Shown here one piece after another: positions 7,504-16,238 of a DNA stretch of 64,000 nucleotides (positions are counted from its first letter, which is position 1; each line of letters starts with the position of its first letter). A program made the position numbers and the translations under genes. Below the pieces are notes generated by a model. It was not told the origin of the DNA, made no database searches, and saw only the letters and a list, made by a program, of their open reading frames with translations. The stretch comes from Hyphomonas sp. BRH_c22 (lineage in GTDB: Bacteria; Pseudomonadota; Alphaproteobacteria; Caulobacterales; Hyphomonadaceae), in NCBI RefSeq assembly GCF_000961795.1, contig NZ_LADU01000049.1, positions 1 through 64,000 on the forward strand, written 5' to 3'.

Positions 7504-9020
7504 GGCCGGGTCAGCTCGATGATATCCGGATTGGCCGTCACATAGTCGATTGCATAGGCAAGCTCGCCGGGCGTTTGAGTGTAAAGTGTATATAATGCTT
7601 GTCCGGCCTTCACGGTATCTCCGAGTCTGACATGCAAATCGACACCGGCCGCCTTGTCGCCCGGTGCGCCTGCCAGTTTTGCCACCCGGGCGAGCCGGCG
7701 GTTGTCGATGGACGCGACGCGGCCGGGCGCAGGCGCCAGAAAGGGGCGATAGTGCTCTGCGAGAACGGGGGGGCGAAATCCACCCTGGGCCCGGCAAATG
7801 GATTCGAACTTGGAATATGCAGTCCCTGTGCGCAGGGCGTTCAGCGCCATCGCTTTACCGGTGCCTGATGGAGCCTTGCCGGTCAGTTCGAGCAACGCGC
7901 CCGCAATCAGGCAGGCACGGTCAGCGAGATCGGCAGGTGCATCCGGATCGTTCCGGAGAACCTGGAGAACGTCACGCGCTTCAAGCGCCGGGCCTATGCC
8001 GCGTCCGACCGGTTGGGTGCCATCCGTGACAAGCGCCAGGACTGCAAGGCCGAACTCGCTCGCAACTTTCTCGATCAGGGATTGCAGGGAGCTGGCTGCC
8101 GAGAGGCTACGGACTTTTGCTGTTGGCCCGACAGGAATATCGATCACGACATGTGTTGCCCCGGCTGCGATCTTCTTTGAGAGGACCGAAGCAACCAGCG
8201 CTCCTTCGCTGTCGAGGTCGAGGGCCCGTTCGATACGGATCAGGGCATCATCAGCGGGGCTGAACTGGACGCCGCCGCCCCAGATGAAGCATCCGCCTTC
8301 CTGATCGACCACCTGCCGCATGCTTTCAAGGTCAAGGTCGACGTCGGTCAGCACTTCCATCGTGTCGGCTGTTCCGGCTGGTGACGTGATCGCACGCGAG
8401 GATGTCTTCGGAATGGTCAGGCCAAGTGACGCACATATGGCCACAATCACCGGTGTGGTTCGGTTGCCAGGCAGGCCGCCAACGCAATGCTTGTCGGCAA
8501 TCGGCGCATGTCCCCATGTGATCCTGCTGCCGGTGTCGACCATGGCCCGGGTGAGCGCGATGGTTTCAGCGAGGTCCAGCGGCAATGCAGAGCATGCTGT
8601 GACGAAGGATGAGAGGTGGATGTCTGAATAGCGCCCGGCGACGATGTCGGAGATGATCGCGCGCGTACTTGCATCATCGAGCCTCTGTCCAAACACTTTG
8701 CCCCGGACCATCTTGAGTGATTCAAGTGGTGCGGGATGGCTGACCGAAATCTGGCCGCCTTCCACAAGGCCGAGAAGGCGCCAGGCCGCCTCAGACAGTC
8801 CTATTTCGTGATCGGAAACGAGGTTGGTCGACGTCTGGTAGAGCGTCGCAATGATCGAGCGCGTGCCGTTCGTCAGCTGGACTCGGGAATGGGCGGAAAA
8901 GCCCTCCGACCGGCAGACAGGACTGTCCGAACGAACAAACACCATGGCTTCATCCTGGGTATCCAACCCTAATCTGCGCGCTGTGAGCGCGTTGGGCGGT
9001 TTCGGACCAGGCGGTGCCAT
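7500..9020 (-). CDS. Thymidine/AMP phosphorylase family protein (long form)
   Basis: A 506-residue protein, the length of archaeal AMP phosphorylases rather than the roughly 440 residues of bacterial DeoA. An N-terminal extension (residues 1 to about 95) precedes the helical domain, then the conserved phosphate and substrate region KHCVGGLPGNRTTP, SSRAITSPAGTADTMEVL, and a C-terminal domain with the barrel-sandwich residues DLHVRLGDTVKAGQ. The enzyme would cleave a nucleoside or nucleoside monophosphate with phosphate, giving base plus ribose 1-phosphate or ribose 1,5-bisphosphate. Its start overlaps the nuclease stop as TGATG, and its stop overlaps the Prs start as ATGA, so the three genes are translationally coupled. 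Whether NMPs or thymidine is the substrate cannot be told from the sequence. Confidence 0.85.
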   Translation of the reverse strand: MAPPGPKPPNALTARRLGLDTQDEAMVFVRSDSPVCRSEGFSAHSRVQLTNGTRSIIATLYQTSTNLVSDHEIGLSEAAWRLLGLVEGGQISVSHPAPLESLKMVRGKVFGQRLDDASTRAIISDIVAGRYSDIHLSSFVTACSALPLDLAETIALTRAMVDTGSRITWGHAPIADKHCVGGLPGNRTTPVIVAICASLGLTIPKTSSRAITSPAGTADTMEVLTDVDLDLESMRQVVDQEGGCFIWGGGVQFSPADDALIRIERALDLDSEGALVASVLSKKIAAGATHVVIDIPVGPTAKVRSLSAASSLQSLIEKVASEFGLAVLALVTDGTQPVGRGIGPALEARDVLQVLRNDPDAPADLADRACLIAGALLELTGKAPSGTGKAMALNALRTGTAYSKFESICRAQGGFRPPVLAEHYRPFLAPAPGRVASIDNRRLARVAKLAGAPGDKAAGVDLHVRLGDTVKAGQALYTLYTQTPGELAYAIDYVTANPDIIELTRP

Positions 9021-10384
9021 CAGTCGAGGTCCCGCGTTTCATTCTGCTCTGGGACGATAACCGGCCAGCCCAGTTCTTCCTCGATTCTATGGCGCAGGGT
9101 GTCGGCCGCTTCAGGCTCGCCATGCACGATGAAAGTCTGTCGTGGCGGCGTTTCAAATCCGCCCAGCCATCCCATGATTTCGTCAGCGTCTGCATGAGCG
9201 GACAGCATATGGAGGTTTGCAACCTCTGCGCGCACGTCATGGTATTCCCCGAAGATCTTGATCTTGTCGGCGCCGGCGACCATGGCGGCTCCGCGGGTCC
9301 CACCCGCCTGGAAGCCTGCGAAAAGGATCGTGTTCCGGGCATCGGGTCCAAAGTATTTCAGATGGTGAAGCACGCGTCCGCCTGTTGCCATCCCGCTCGC
9401 CGCAATGATGATTTTCGGCATCGTATCAAGGTCGAGTGCCTTGGAGTCTTCGCCCTCGTGGATATACTTGGCGATGTGGCAGGCATCGCGGCTCTGCTGC
9501 TTGCTCAGCTTGTGAACGACGGAATGCTTGCAGAATATTTCGGTGGCATCAATCGCCATCGGACTATCGAGATAGACCGGCAGGTCGGGAATGCGGGATG
9601 CCATTTTGAGCTGGTACAGGTGATAGAGTAGTGTCTGGGCCCGCCCGACGGCGAAGGAGGGGATCAGAACCGTACCGCCCCGCTTCGCGGTCCGGTTGAT
9701 GATCTCGGCCAGTTCATCCTGAGGGTCTCGCTGCCCGTGCAGGCGGTTGCCATAGGTGGATTCCACTAGAAGGTAATCGGCCTGCCGGATGATCGCGGGA
9801 TCATGCATGATCGGATCGTTCGGGCGGCCGAGGTCGCCAGAAAAGACAATCTTGGTTTTCCCGACCTGAAGCTCGACAATCGCCGCGCCGAGGATGTGTC
9901 CAGCCAGCCGGAAGGTCGCACTGACCCCTTTGCCCACACTGACGGGCATATCGAAAGGCGAGGTGTCAAACTGATCGAGCGTCCTTTGTGCGTCTCTTTG
10001 GCCATATAGCGGCAGGGCAGGCTTGTGCTTCGAATAGCCATACTTGTTCGCCCGCTCGGCTTCGCGCTCCTGCAGGTAACCACTGTCCGGCAACAGGATT
10101 CTGCAAAGGTCATATGTCGGGTCGGTGCAATGAATCCGGCCTTTGAATCCTTGCTTGACCAGAACGGGCAGGTAGCCGGAATGATCGATGTGCGCATGGG
10201 TCAGGACGACGGCATCAATCGAGGCTGGATCAACTGGAAGATCCTTCCAGTTGCGAAGGCGCAGTTGCTTGAAGCCCTGAAACAGGCCGCAATCTACGAG
10301 CAGGCGGGCCTCACCCGTATCGACCAGGTATTTTGATCCGGTGACGGTGCCGACGCCGCCGAGAAACGTGAGCTGAAGTGGCAT
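9020..10384 (-). CDS. Beta-CASP metallo-beta-lactamase RNA-processing nuclease
   Basis: A 454-residue protein with the metallo-beta-lactamase motif HAHIDHSGYLP, then VFSGDLGRPNDP, ESTYGNRLH, and the C-terminal beta-CASP and RMMBL parts AASGMATGGRVLHHL and SAHADADEIMGWL. This is the CPSF/YSH1-like family of RNA endo/exonucleases with two zinc ions. The ATG at 10384 is preferred over 10438 because LTFLGGVGTVTGS, the normal N terminus, follows at once and GGGAG precedes it. First gene of a three-gene operon whose other products act on nucleotides and ribose phosphates, which suggests that RNA breakdown products are fed into salvage. Confidence 0.88.
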   Translation of the reverse strand: MPLQLTFLGGVGTVTGSKYLVDTGEARLLVDCGLFQGFKQLRLRNWKDLPVDPASIDAVVLTHAHIDHSGYLPVLVKQGFKGRIHCTDPTYDLCRILLPDSGYLQEREAERANKYGYSKHKPALPLYGQRDAQRTLDQFDTSPFDMPVSVGKGVSATFRLAGHILGAAIVELQVGKTKIVFSGDLGRPNDPIMHDPAIIRQADYLLVESTYGNRLHGQRDPQDELAEIINRTAKRGGTVLIPSFAVGRAQTLLYHLYQLKMASRIPDLPVYLDSPMAIDATEIFCKHSVVHKLSKQQSRDACHIAKYIHEGEDSKALDLDTMPKIIIAASGMATGGRVLHHLKYFGPDARNTILFAGFQAGGTRGAAMVAGADKIKIFGEYHDVRAEVANLHMLSAHADADEIMGWLGGFETPPRQTFIVHGEPEAADTLRHRIEEELGWPVIVPEQNETRDLD

Positions 10385-10726
10385 GTTCTGGTTCTCCCGG
10401 TATTCGCACCAGCCGTATTGGGCCGCGCCGATACGCACGGCTCGATATGCATTGATGTCATGAGACCTTGTCGAGCAGGTATCGACAAGCCCGTCGCCTC
10501 ACACTGAAGGCAACGTGGGGTACCGGCTGTCAATAGGTTGTTCCGCGAATAGCGAAGGCGGGTTCGTACTGGACGCATGGTCTAGCCGGGCACCGGCGAA
10601 ATCCGGCTCGAACAGGTCGCCAGGAAGCATGCCGGGAAGGTTTCAGTCGCTTTTGGAGTTTTGCGTTGACCTTGGTGCGCACTCAGCCATTATGATTAAT
10701 GCAAGGTAGCCAGAGGGGGAATTCCG
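10385..10726. other. Divergent intergenic region
   Basis: It separates the minus-strand nuclease operon from the plus-strand five-gene unknown cluster and so should carry both promoters. AT-rich DNA lies at 10687-10703 shortly before the first gene of the cluster. I find no clear palindrome, and the short open frames are not convincing. Confidence 0.5.
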
Positions 10727-12850
10727 GTGACCAAATGCGAACGAGACGTGGGACGACTGAATAGCGGAATTGTAATGCTCGGACTGTTGTTCGCGCTTGC
10801 GATGCCTGCCTACGCTGCGCCGTCAACGGCAGGTTGCCTGGAAATTTCGGCCCCTGAATCCAAGATCAGCCAACAATGCGAATCTATCGCTGCCAGCCCG
10901 AGTTTGAAGGGCTATGAGGCGGGCATCGCTTCATTCAATGCTGCGCGCGCCTATCTGGGCCAGGCTTCCGGCGCGGCCAATTCTACCGGTCACTTCGTCA
11001 AAGCGGCAGAGTTGCTGAGCACGTCCTTCAATCGGCTGACCGACACGGATTTGTTGAGCCCCGACCGGGGAACGCTCGGTTTCAGCAAGAAGGAATGGAA
11101 AAAATGGCAAAAGGCGCCCCTTGCGGGGTTTCGCTTTGACCGTTCGCTTGCCTATGCAAGCGCATTGGAGGGGCTCGCCAATGCCGCGCCTTTCGTTGCC
11201 ACCAGTGTGTGCTCAAGCCAGCAGGATTGCCGCAGCAAGGCGTTGACCCGGCTCGCGAGCGAGGAAATTGCGGCACCTTTCGCGCCCCGTGGATCGGCAC
11301 AGGGCGACTGGCGCTACAATGAATTCTATTTTCGCCGGGGCGCGCTTTATCAGGCCCGCGGACAGTTGGCCGATACAGATATGGCCATCGACAATTTCAA
11401 GACGGTGCTCAGTAGCCGTCGCCCTGAGCGCAAATCCGATGCAGCCATTGCGATGGAAGCGATGGCCCTGAGAGTCGCTGACGAAAACCGTGCGCGCGGC
11501 GGCATGTCTCTCGGCCAGGCCATCAAATATTATTCCGTTGCGCTGGTCGCCAAGCCCGACAGCGGGCGGGCGCAGGAAGGTCTTGGTCAATCATATCTGC
11601 AGCTTTGCCGTGAGACGTCGACGACACCGGCGCAACGGGTGACGGATTGCCTGTCTGCCCGCAATGCATTCGATGCGGCCAAAGGCCTTGCCGGGGCGGA
11701 CCAGACCCTTGTCTTCCTCGGACTTGGGGAGTCGCTCTCGGTGGCTGCTGCGGAACTTGCCAAGGTGAGTCCGGGCGACGGCAATATTCTGCTTTACAAG
11801 CAGGCGTCAGTTGACGCCTACGCGCAGGCCGCAAGCGGAAGCGGCGGTAATGCAAAAGCGCAGCTCATGCTCGCGAACGCGCTGAAAGCGACCCAGCCCG
11901 ATCGGGCAAGCGAAGCGTACAGGCAATATGTCGCGATGGAACTGGCCTATCCGGACTGGATTGCAGCAGACTGGCAGTCGCCGGTCGGGCCTCTGTTCCA
12001 GCAAAAGGTGTTTGCGCTGCCGTCACTGGAAGACCGGCGCAGCGTCGCCGAAGCGATCATGGCGCTTTACGAAGCGCGATCGGTGACCAACGGGTTGCGC
12101 AAGGATGTTGCGCTCAGTCTCCTGAATGCGGCACTGGCCGCCCAGCCTTCGCTGATCGAGGCCTCGCTGAAAGTGGGGCGGCTTCATCTTGCGCCGCCAG
12201 CTAACGGGGCGGCGGCGAATACGGCGTTCCTGAATGTGGTGAACGCGACCGGCGGTCCGAACGGCCCGCCATCCGTTGGCCGCGAGAAAGAACGGGCCGA
12301 AGCCTTCTATGAACTGGGCCGGGCAGAAGCACTGAAAAGCAGTTCTGCCACACGCGCGCAGACCAGTGCAGCCGGCATCAAGTATGCCCGGGATGCTTTT
12401 TCACTCGACGGTGCCGAAGTCCGCTACAAAAAGGCAGCCTGCCTGTCCTATATCGTGACCTTCACGCCAACTGCAGCTGATCCGGGCAATGCCAGCTGGT
12501 GTTCAGGCATCGGCGGCGCTGATGGCCAGTTCCTGCTTGGGATGTACTATTTGCGGATCGCACAAACGGCACCCACGTCACGACGGAACGCTCTGCGCGA
12601 CGAAGCTCAGAGCGCATTCATCCAGGGCAAGGGCCTTATAGGGCAAACAGCTGGCGGCCCAGTGACCGTTTTCGAAAGCGATTGGCCAAAAGCGCCGCCT
12701 GCGATGTCGATCGCGACCTTGCTGGAGTTTGGCAGGGCGAAAGCGATTGCGTGCAATGGGGCGTCGGTGAACCTTGCCCTGCCGCCAGCCGATGTGAATG
12801 CCGCAGCAAGCCAGTTCGATTTTTTCCAGGTTGGAGCATGCACACGCTAG
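10727..12850 (+). CDS. Secreted helical-repeat (TPR-like) protein, unknown function
   Basis: A 707-residue protein. It begins with GTG at 10727 after AGGGGGA at good spacing. Residues 16-34 form a signal peptide (MLGLLFALAMPAYAAP), so it is exported. The rest is Ala-rich and helical, with stretches typical of TPR/Sel1 arrays (FNAARAYLGQA, YYSVALVAKPDSGRAQEGLGQSYLQL, ASEAYRQYVAMELAYPD, AEAFYELGRAEAL). Cys residues come in close pairs along the chain, as in a disulfide-bonded periplasmic protein. It opens a five-gene plus-strand cluster. A scaffold or substrate-binding role in the envelope is possible; I do not recognise the family. Confidence 0.65.
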   Translation: MTKCERDVGRLNSGIVMLGLLFALAMPAYAAPSTAGCLEISAPESKISQQCESIAASPSLKGYEAGIASFNAARAYLGQASGAANSTGHFVKAAELLSTSFNRLTDTDLLSPDRGTLGFSKKEWKKWQKAPLAGFRFDRSLAYASALEGLANAAPFVATSVCSSQQDCRSKALTRLASEEIAAPFAPRGSAQGDWRYNEFYFRRGALYQARGQLADTDMAIDNFKTVLSSRRPERKSDAAIAMEAMALRVADENRARGGMSLGQAIKYYSVALVAKPDSGRAQEGLGQSYLQLCRETSTTPAQRVTDCLSARNAFDAAKGLAGADQTLVFLGLGESLSVAAAELAKVSPGDGNILLYKQASVDAYAQAASGSGGNAKAQLMLANALKATQPDRASEAYRQYVAMELAYPDWIAADWQSPVGPLFQQKVFALPSLEDRRSVAEAIMALYEARSVTNGLRKDVALSLLNAALAAQPSLIEASLKVGRLHLAPPANGAAANTAFLNVVNATGGPNGPPSVGREKERAEAFYELGRAEALKSSSATRAQTSAAGIKYARDAFSLDGAEVRYKKAACLSYIVTFTPTAADPGNASWCSGIGGADGQFLLGMYYLRIAQTAPTSRRNALRDEAQSAFIQGKGLIGQTAGGPVTVFESDWPKAPPAMSIATLLEFGRAKAIACNGASVNLALPPADVNAAASQFDFFQVGACTR

Positions 12851-12877
12851 TGCAAGATATTTCAGGAGTGAACAGAA

Positions 12878-13498
12878 ATGAACATCGTTAGGTCTGAAGG
12901 GCTTCCACGTGGCAGTATGCCGACAGTGTTCGAGGAGCGGACACTCTTCCCGCCGCCGCAAGCACCGGTCATTGATGCACAGTTTTCAAAGAACCGGAGC
13001 GGGTCTGTCGTACCCATTCTGATTTTCCTGTTCATGCTCGTCCCGTGTGCCGGACTGGGCTACCTCGTGTGGCAGAGTACTGACCAGGTGCAACAGTTGC
13101 AGGGTCAGCTTGATACGATCAAAGCCGAGGGCGATAAAGCCTTGACGGATGATTTCAACGCGAAGATCGCCGCGCTCACCGCTGACCGCGATGCGCTCCG
13201 GGTCGAGGTGGAAACCATCGGCGAAAGCCAGGCAATGTTTGACGAGAACATCGGCCGGCTCGTGGGTGAAAGTGCTGCGCTGATCACTGAAATCGAAGAA
13301 TTGCTGGCAGATCAGCGCAAAGGCGGCGCACCGATTCCCGCCAGCTTGAAGACGATCCCGGAAACATGGGACGATGCCGCCATCGAAATCCTTCAAAAGC
13401 ATGTCGACGCGCTCAGGGCACACAAGGTAAAAGTCATTGGCCCGCGCCCGGTAAAACCGAAGCCCGTCGAGGGAACGATTTCCGGAACGCCGCAATAG
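12878..13498 (+). CDS. Single-pass membrane protein with coiled coil, unknown function
   Basis: A 206-residue protein. Residues 1-44 are polar with several Pro, then one membrane helix (VVPILIFLFMLVPCAGLGYL, about 46-65), then a long coiled coil from about 70 to 150 rich in Gln, Asp, Glu, Lys and Ala, and a Pro/Lys-rich tail. The topology resembles periplasmic coiled-coil adaptors anchored in the inner membrane. AGGAG lies upstream of the ATG. It is 27 bases behind the secreted repeat protein and 65 bases before the TerB-like gene, so it is most likely part of one operon. Confidence 0.6.
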   Translation: MNIVRSEGLPRGSMPTVFEERTLFPPPQAPVIDAQFSKNRSGSVVPILIFLFMLVPCAGLGYLVWQSTDQVQQLQGQLDTIKAEGDKALTDDFNAKIAALTADRDALRVEVETIGESQAMFDENIGRLVGESAALITEIEELLADQRKGGAPIPASLKTIPETWDDAAIEILQKHVDALRAHKVKVIGPRPVKPKPVEGTISGTPQ

Positions 13499-13563
13499 AG
13501 TAGACAGATTAATCAGCCTGAGACCCTAGGGATGGCTGAACCACAACAACCAGGAAGACCGAC

Positions 13564-14055
13564 ATGAGCGACGTACAAATCATTTTCGCGCCGACAACGA
13601 CCGAAAAGGAGAAGCCCCTCGACCTGAACGATATATGGGGGGAGGGATTTCCGCCGGACACCGACTGGAGCATTCCGGAAGCTTATATGGCCCTCATTCT
13701 ATCAGCCGCGTTTGCCGATGGTGAACTCGCGCCGGAAGAGCGTCAGGAAATTGCTGCGCTGGTCATGCGTTCGCGCACAATGAAGCGTCTCGATCAGGCT
13801 GAACTTGCGAAGGTCAACGCGATTGTGAATGAAAGACTGCAGGCACGCCCCGAAGGTCTCAAGGAAGCCTGCAATTCGCTGCCAAGCGACATGCGTCTTT
13901 CCGTATTTGCGCACTGCGTCGATATCGTGCTGGCGGATGGGGAACTGCGTCAGGCTGAGGCCGATTTCCTGAACCAGGTCACAGCATTGATGCGCCTGGA
14001 AGCCGACAAGGCGAAACAGGTGCTGACGGTGATCATGCTGAAGAACCGCTACTGA
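13564..14055 (+). CDS. TerB-like protein
   Basis: A 163-residue soluble protein. It contains two acidic helix-loop signatures typical of the TerB/TerB-like fold: AAFADGELAPEERQEIAAL (about residues 49-67) and VLADGELRQAEADFL (about 122-136), each with DGEL and a following Glu that could bind a metal. TerB domains occur in tellurite resistance, phage defence and membrane-associated stress complexes. Here the neighbours are membrane and repeat proteins with no TerC, TerD or TerZ, so a tellurite role is not supported. No signal peptide, so it acts in the cytoplasm, probably on the inner face of the complex formed by its neighbours. Confidence 0.7.
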   Translation: MSDVQIIFAPTTTEKEKPLDLNDIWGEGFPPDTDWSIPEAYMALILSAAFADGELAPEERQEIAALVMRSRTMKRLDQAELAKVNAIVNERLQARPEGLKEACNSLPSDMRLSVFAHCVDIVLADGELRQAEADFLNQVTALMRLEADKAKQVLTVIMLKNRY

Positions 14056-14174
14056 CGGGGAAGCGAGGAGGCTGAAGTCGCTGTGAACGAACATGGAGAG
14101 GGCGGGCCGCGGATTGGTGGTCGAGGTTGGAATGCAGGGGTCAAATACGGGATGAAATGTATCTGATTGGGTAA

Positions 14175-14612
14175 ATGAGGATGAAACCGGCGTCGAACGA
14201 GCAAGAGGCGGAAGTAGGGGATATCGAAGTCCTCGCAGCGATCCTTCAGCAGGAGCGAAAGGGACATTGTCATATTCGGTCGCTGTGCTTTGGCATGTTT
14301 GTTTTCAGCTTCGTGCTGCTGCTTTGCGCGATGGGCGTTATCGGCTTCTCATTCATTGTCGGCACCCCGGGCGGGGGCGAGCGCGCATCCCCCATGATCC
14401 TGCAGGTCCTGGCGCCGTTATCCGCCGCGATGATCGGTTTCTTCGCCAGCTGGTGTGCGGCCCACAACTGTATCAATTCAATTGATCGCTCGCTCTACGC
14501 AGCCCAGGCGAAGCGATACAAGCTCTTCGAAGGTTTCGTCCGCGAACTCCAGTGTGCGAGCAAGAAGAAGCGTAGCCTCCTTTTGGACATGGTTGGCTCA
14601 ATCGTAGCATAG
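14175..14612 (+). CDS. Small two-helix membrane protein, unknown function
   Basis: A 145-residue protein with a polar N-terminal part (about 30 residues), two membrane helices (MFVFSFVLLLCAMGVIGF, about 39-56, and VLAPLSAAMIGFFASW, about 77-92) and a basic, cytoplasmic C-terminal tail ending near SKKKRSLLLDMVGSIVA. Starts at 14175 and 14181 are both possible and neither has a strong ribosome-binding site. It is 10 bases upstream of the next gene, so the two are clearly linked. No family recognised. Confidence 0.55.
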   Translation: MRMKPASNEQEAEVGDIEVLAAILQQERKGHCHIRSLCFGMFVFSFVLLLCAMGVIGFSFIVGTPGGGERASPMILQVLAPLSAAMIGFFASWCAAHNCINSIDRSLYAAQAKRYKLFEGFVRELQCASKKKRSLLLDMVGSIVA

Positions 14613-14622
14613 GACAGGAACC

Positions 14623-15996
14623 ATGTCGGACGCAGCTGATCGGCAATTGATCGAACTTGTATCGCGCGAGCAGCGCGGCCTGAGAACTATTCTCGTCGCA
14701 GGCATCACGACGCTTGTTCTCGTTGTCATGATGTCGGCCGGGCTTGGCGTCTATTATTACGTCGTTGCCAAGGACCTTTCAGTCAAATCAGAGCGCCTGA
14801 CAGCCGACTCCGACCGTCTTGAGCGGCACGCGTTCACAATGCGCCGTGATATCGATCAGCAGAACAATCGCGTCGCGGCCCAGGAAGCGGCCATCCGCCG
14901 GGCTTATGACGAGATGCGCCAAATGTATGCGGGATCGGCAGAGGAGCAGGCGCTCGACAAGGTGCTGACAGTGGTTGCAGGCTACCTCGAACGCGGGCGT
15001 CACTCGCTCGCAGACGAGCGATTGATAGAGATACAGTCCGCCAAGCCAGGGGAGGGAGCCGAGGGCGCCTTGCTGAAAGGCGCAGCCGGCCTTCTGGCTT
15101 GGGAACGGAGTGGCGCACAAATCAAGAAAGGTGACACCGGATTGCCGGAGCCCCTGCAGGCGGCACAGGAATCTTTCAATACCGCTCTGGCCGATCCGGC
15201 ATTGCAGCCGCTCGCACAAACGGGGCTCGCCTGGATCAGTTTCATTGAAGCCTCGTCACCCCGGTCGAGTTACACGCTGGCCGATTGCCAGAGGGTGGAC
15301 GCGACAGTTGGTCAGATTGGAAATGACGATATGCTAGGCCTCCAGCCGCTTTATTGGCGCGCTCAATGCAACCGGAAGCTCGGGCGGACGCGGGAGGCGC
15401 TCAGCGACTATTCGCTTGCCCTCAACCGGGTCGATCCAGCGGCAGCTGATACGCCGGATCCTGCAGAGCAGTTGATCCAGATGAATGCCTTTCACGGGCT
15501 CGGGACTGTTCTGATCACGACTGCGGACCTGCCCTCCGATGAAGGGATTGATGCTGCGCGCGCACTGGCAGAGCGGGTATGCGGTTCGGGCGGCGCCGGG
15601 GACGGATCGGCCTTGATGAAGCTGACGCGTGCTTGCCTCGACAAGGCGATCGCATTGAGGGTTGATCTCGGTCAGACTGAAAACCAGCAGAGCGGATCCG
15701 CCGAGAACAAAGGCTTCACCTACTTGCGGGACGGTGACTTCCCTGGAGCCCTTGCTCACTCCAGGGAAGTTGAGAAGACAGGGCTGTTTGCCTGGAACGA
15801 GCTCGTCCGGGCGCTATCAGCTGAAGCAGTCGGAGACGAAGGTATCGCGCGTGAAGCCCGGCGAAACGTGTCCATGTTTGAGCCAGAAGGATTCAATACG
15901 TGCGAATTGAAGGCGCTGATGACGCCGGAGGTCTACGAAAGTGCGCGCGCCCTGATTTCGAGTGAACATGATGGCATTGAGGTCGCGTGTAACTAG
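14623..15996 (+). CDS. Membrane-anchored TPR-like protein, unknown function
   Basis: A 457-residue protein. A short cytoplasmic N terminus is followed by a membrane helix (VAGITTLVLVVMMSAGLGVYYY, about 25-46), a coiled coil (about 50-105, with AAQEAAIRRAYDEMRQMYAG), then a helical-repeat domain with TPR-like units such as PLYWRAQCNRKLGRTREALS and YSLALNRVDP. Cys residues occur in the presumed periplasmic part. It is the last gene of the five-gene cluster and repeats on a smaller scale the plan of the first gene (repeat protein outside the inner membrane). Its role is unknown; assembly of an envelope complex is an inference. Confidence 0.6.
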   Translation: MSDAADRQLIELVSREQRGLRTILVAGITTLVLVVMMSAGLGVYYYVVAKDLSVKSERLTADSDRLERHAFTMRRDIDQQNNRVAAQEAAIRRAYDEMRQMYAGSAEEQALDKVLTVVAGYLERGRHSLADERLIEIQSAKPGEGAEGALLKGAAGLLAWERSGAQIKKGDTGLPEPLQAAQESFNTALADPALQPLAQTGLAWISFIEASSPRSSYTLADCQRVDATVGQIGNDDMLGLQPLYWRAQCNRKLGRTREALSDYSLALNRVDPAAADTPDPAEQLIQMNAFHGLGTVLITTADLPSDEGIDAARALAERVCGSGGAGDGSALMKLTRACLDKAIALRVDLGQTENQQSGSAENKGFTYLRDGDFPGALAHSREVEKTGLFAWNELVRALSAEAVGDEGIAREARRNVSMFEPEGFNTCELKALMTPEVYESARALISSEHDGIEVACN

Positions 15997-16238
15997 CTCG
16001 GGTCATCGACGCGCTGCTTTCGCGCTACAGCGATGCCACGACTATCCAACCTGGTTGAACGGCGAGCCATGATCAATCTGCAAGCGAAATCGGTCTTGGA
16101 CCGCTACTCAGTCTGGCGCGAAGACAAGTCTATTGCCGAAAGCAGTCGTCAAGTTCCTTCGGTTCCGGATCCACAATCCAGCGCGTCGGCCTGCTGACAC
16201 CCATGAGGTATCCGCCTGACGGCGACATGCTGCCTGGT

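Noticed and set aside
13564-14055. Tellurite resistance operon
   Set aside because: Only a TerB-like fold is present; no TerC, TerD, TerE or TerZ gene is nearby, so tellurite resistance is not claimed.
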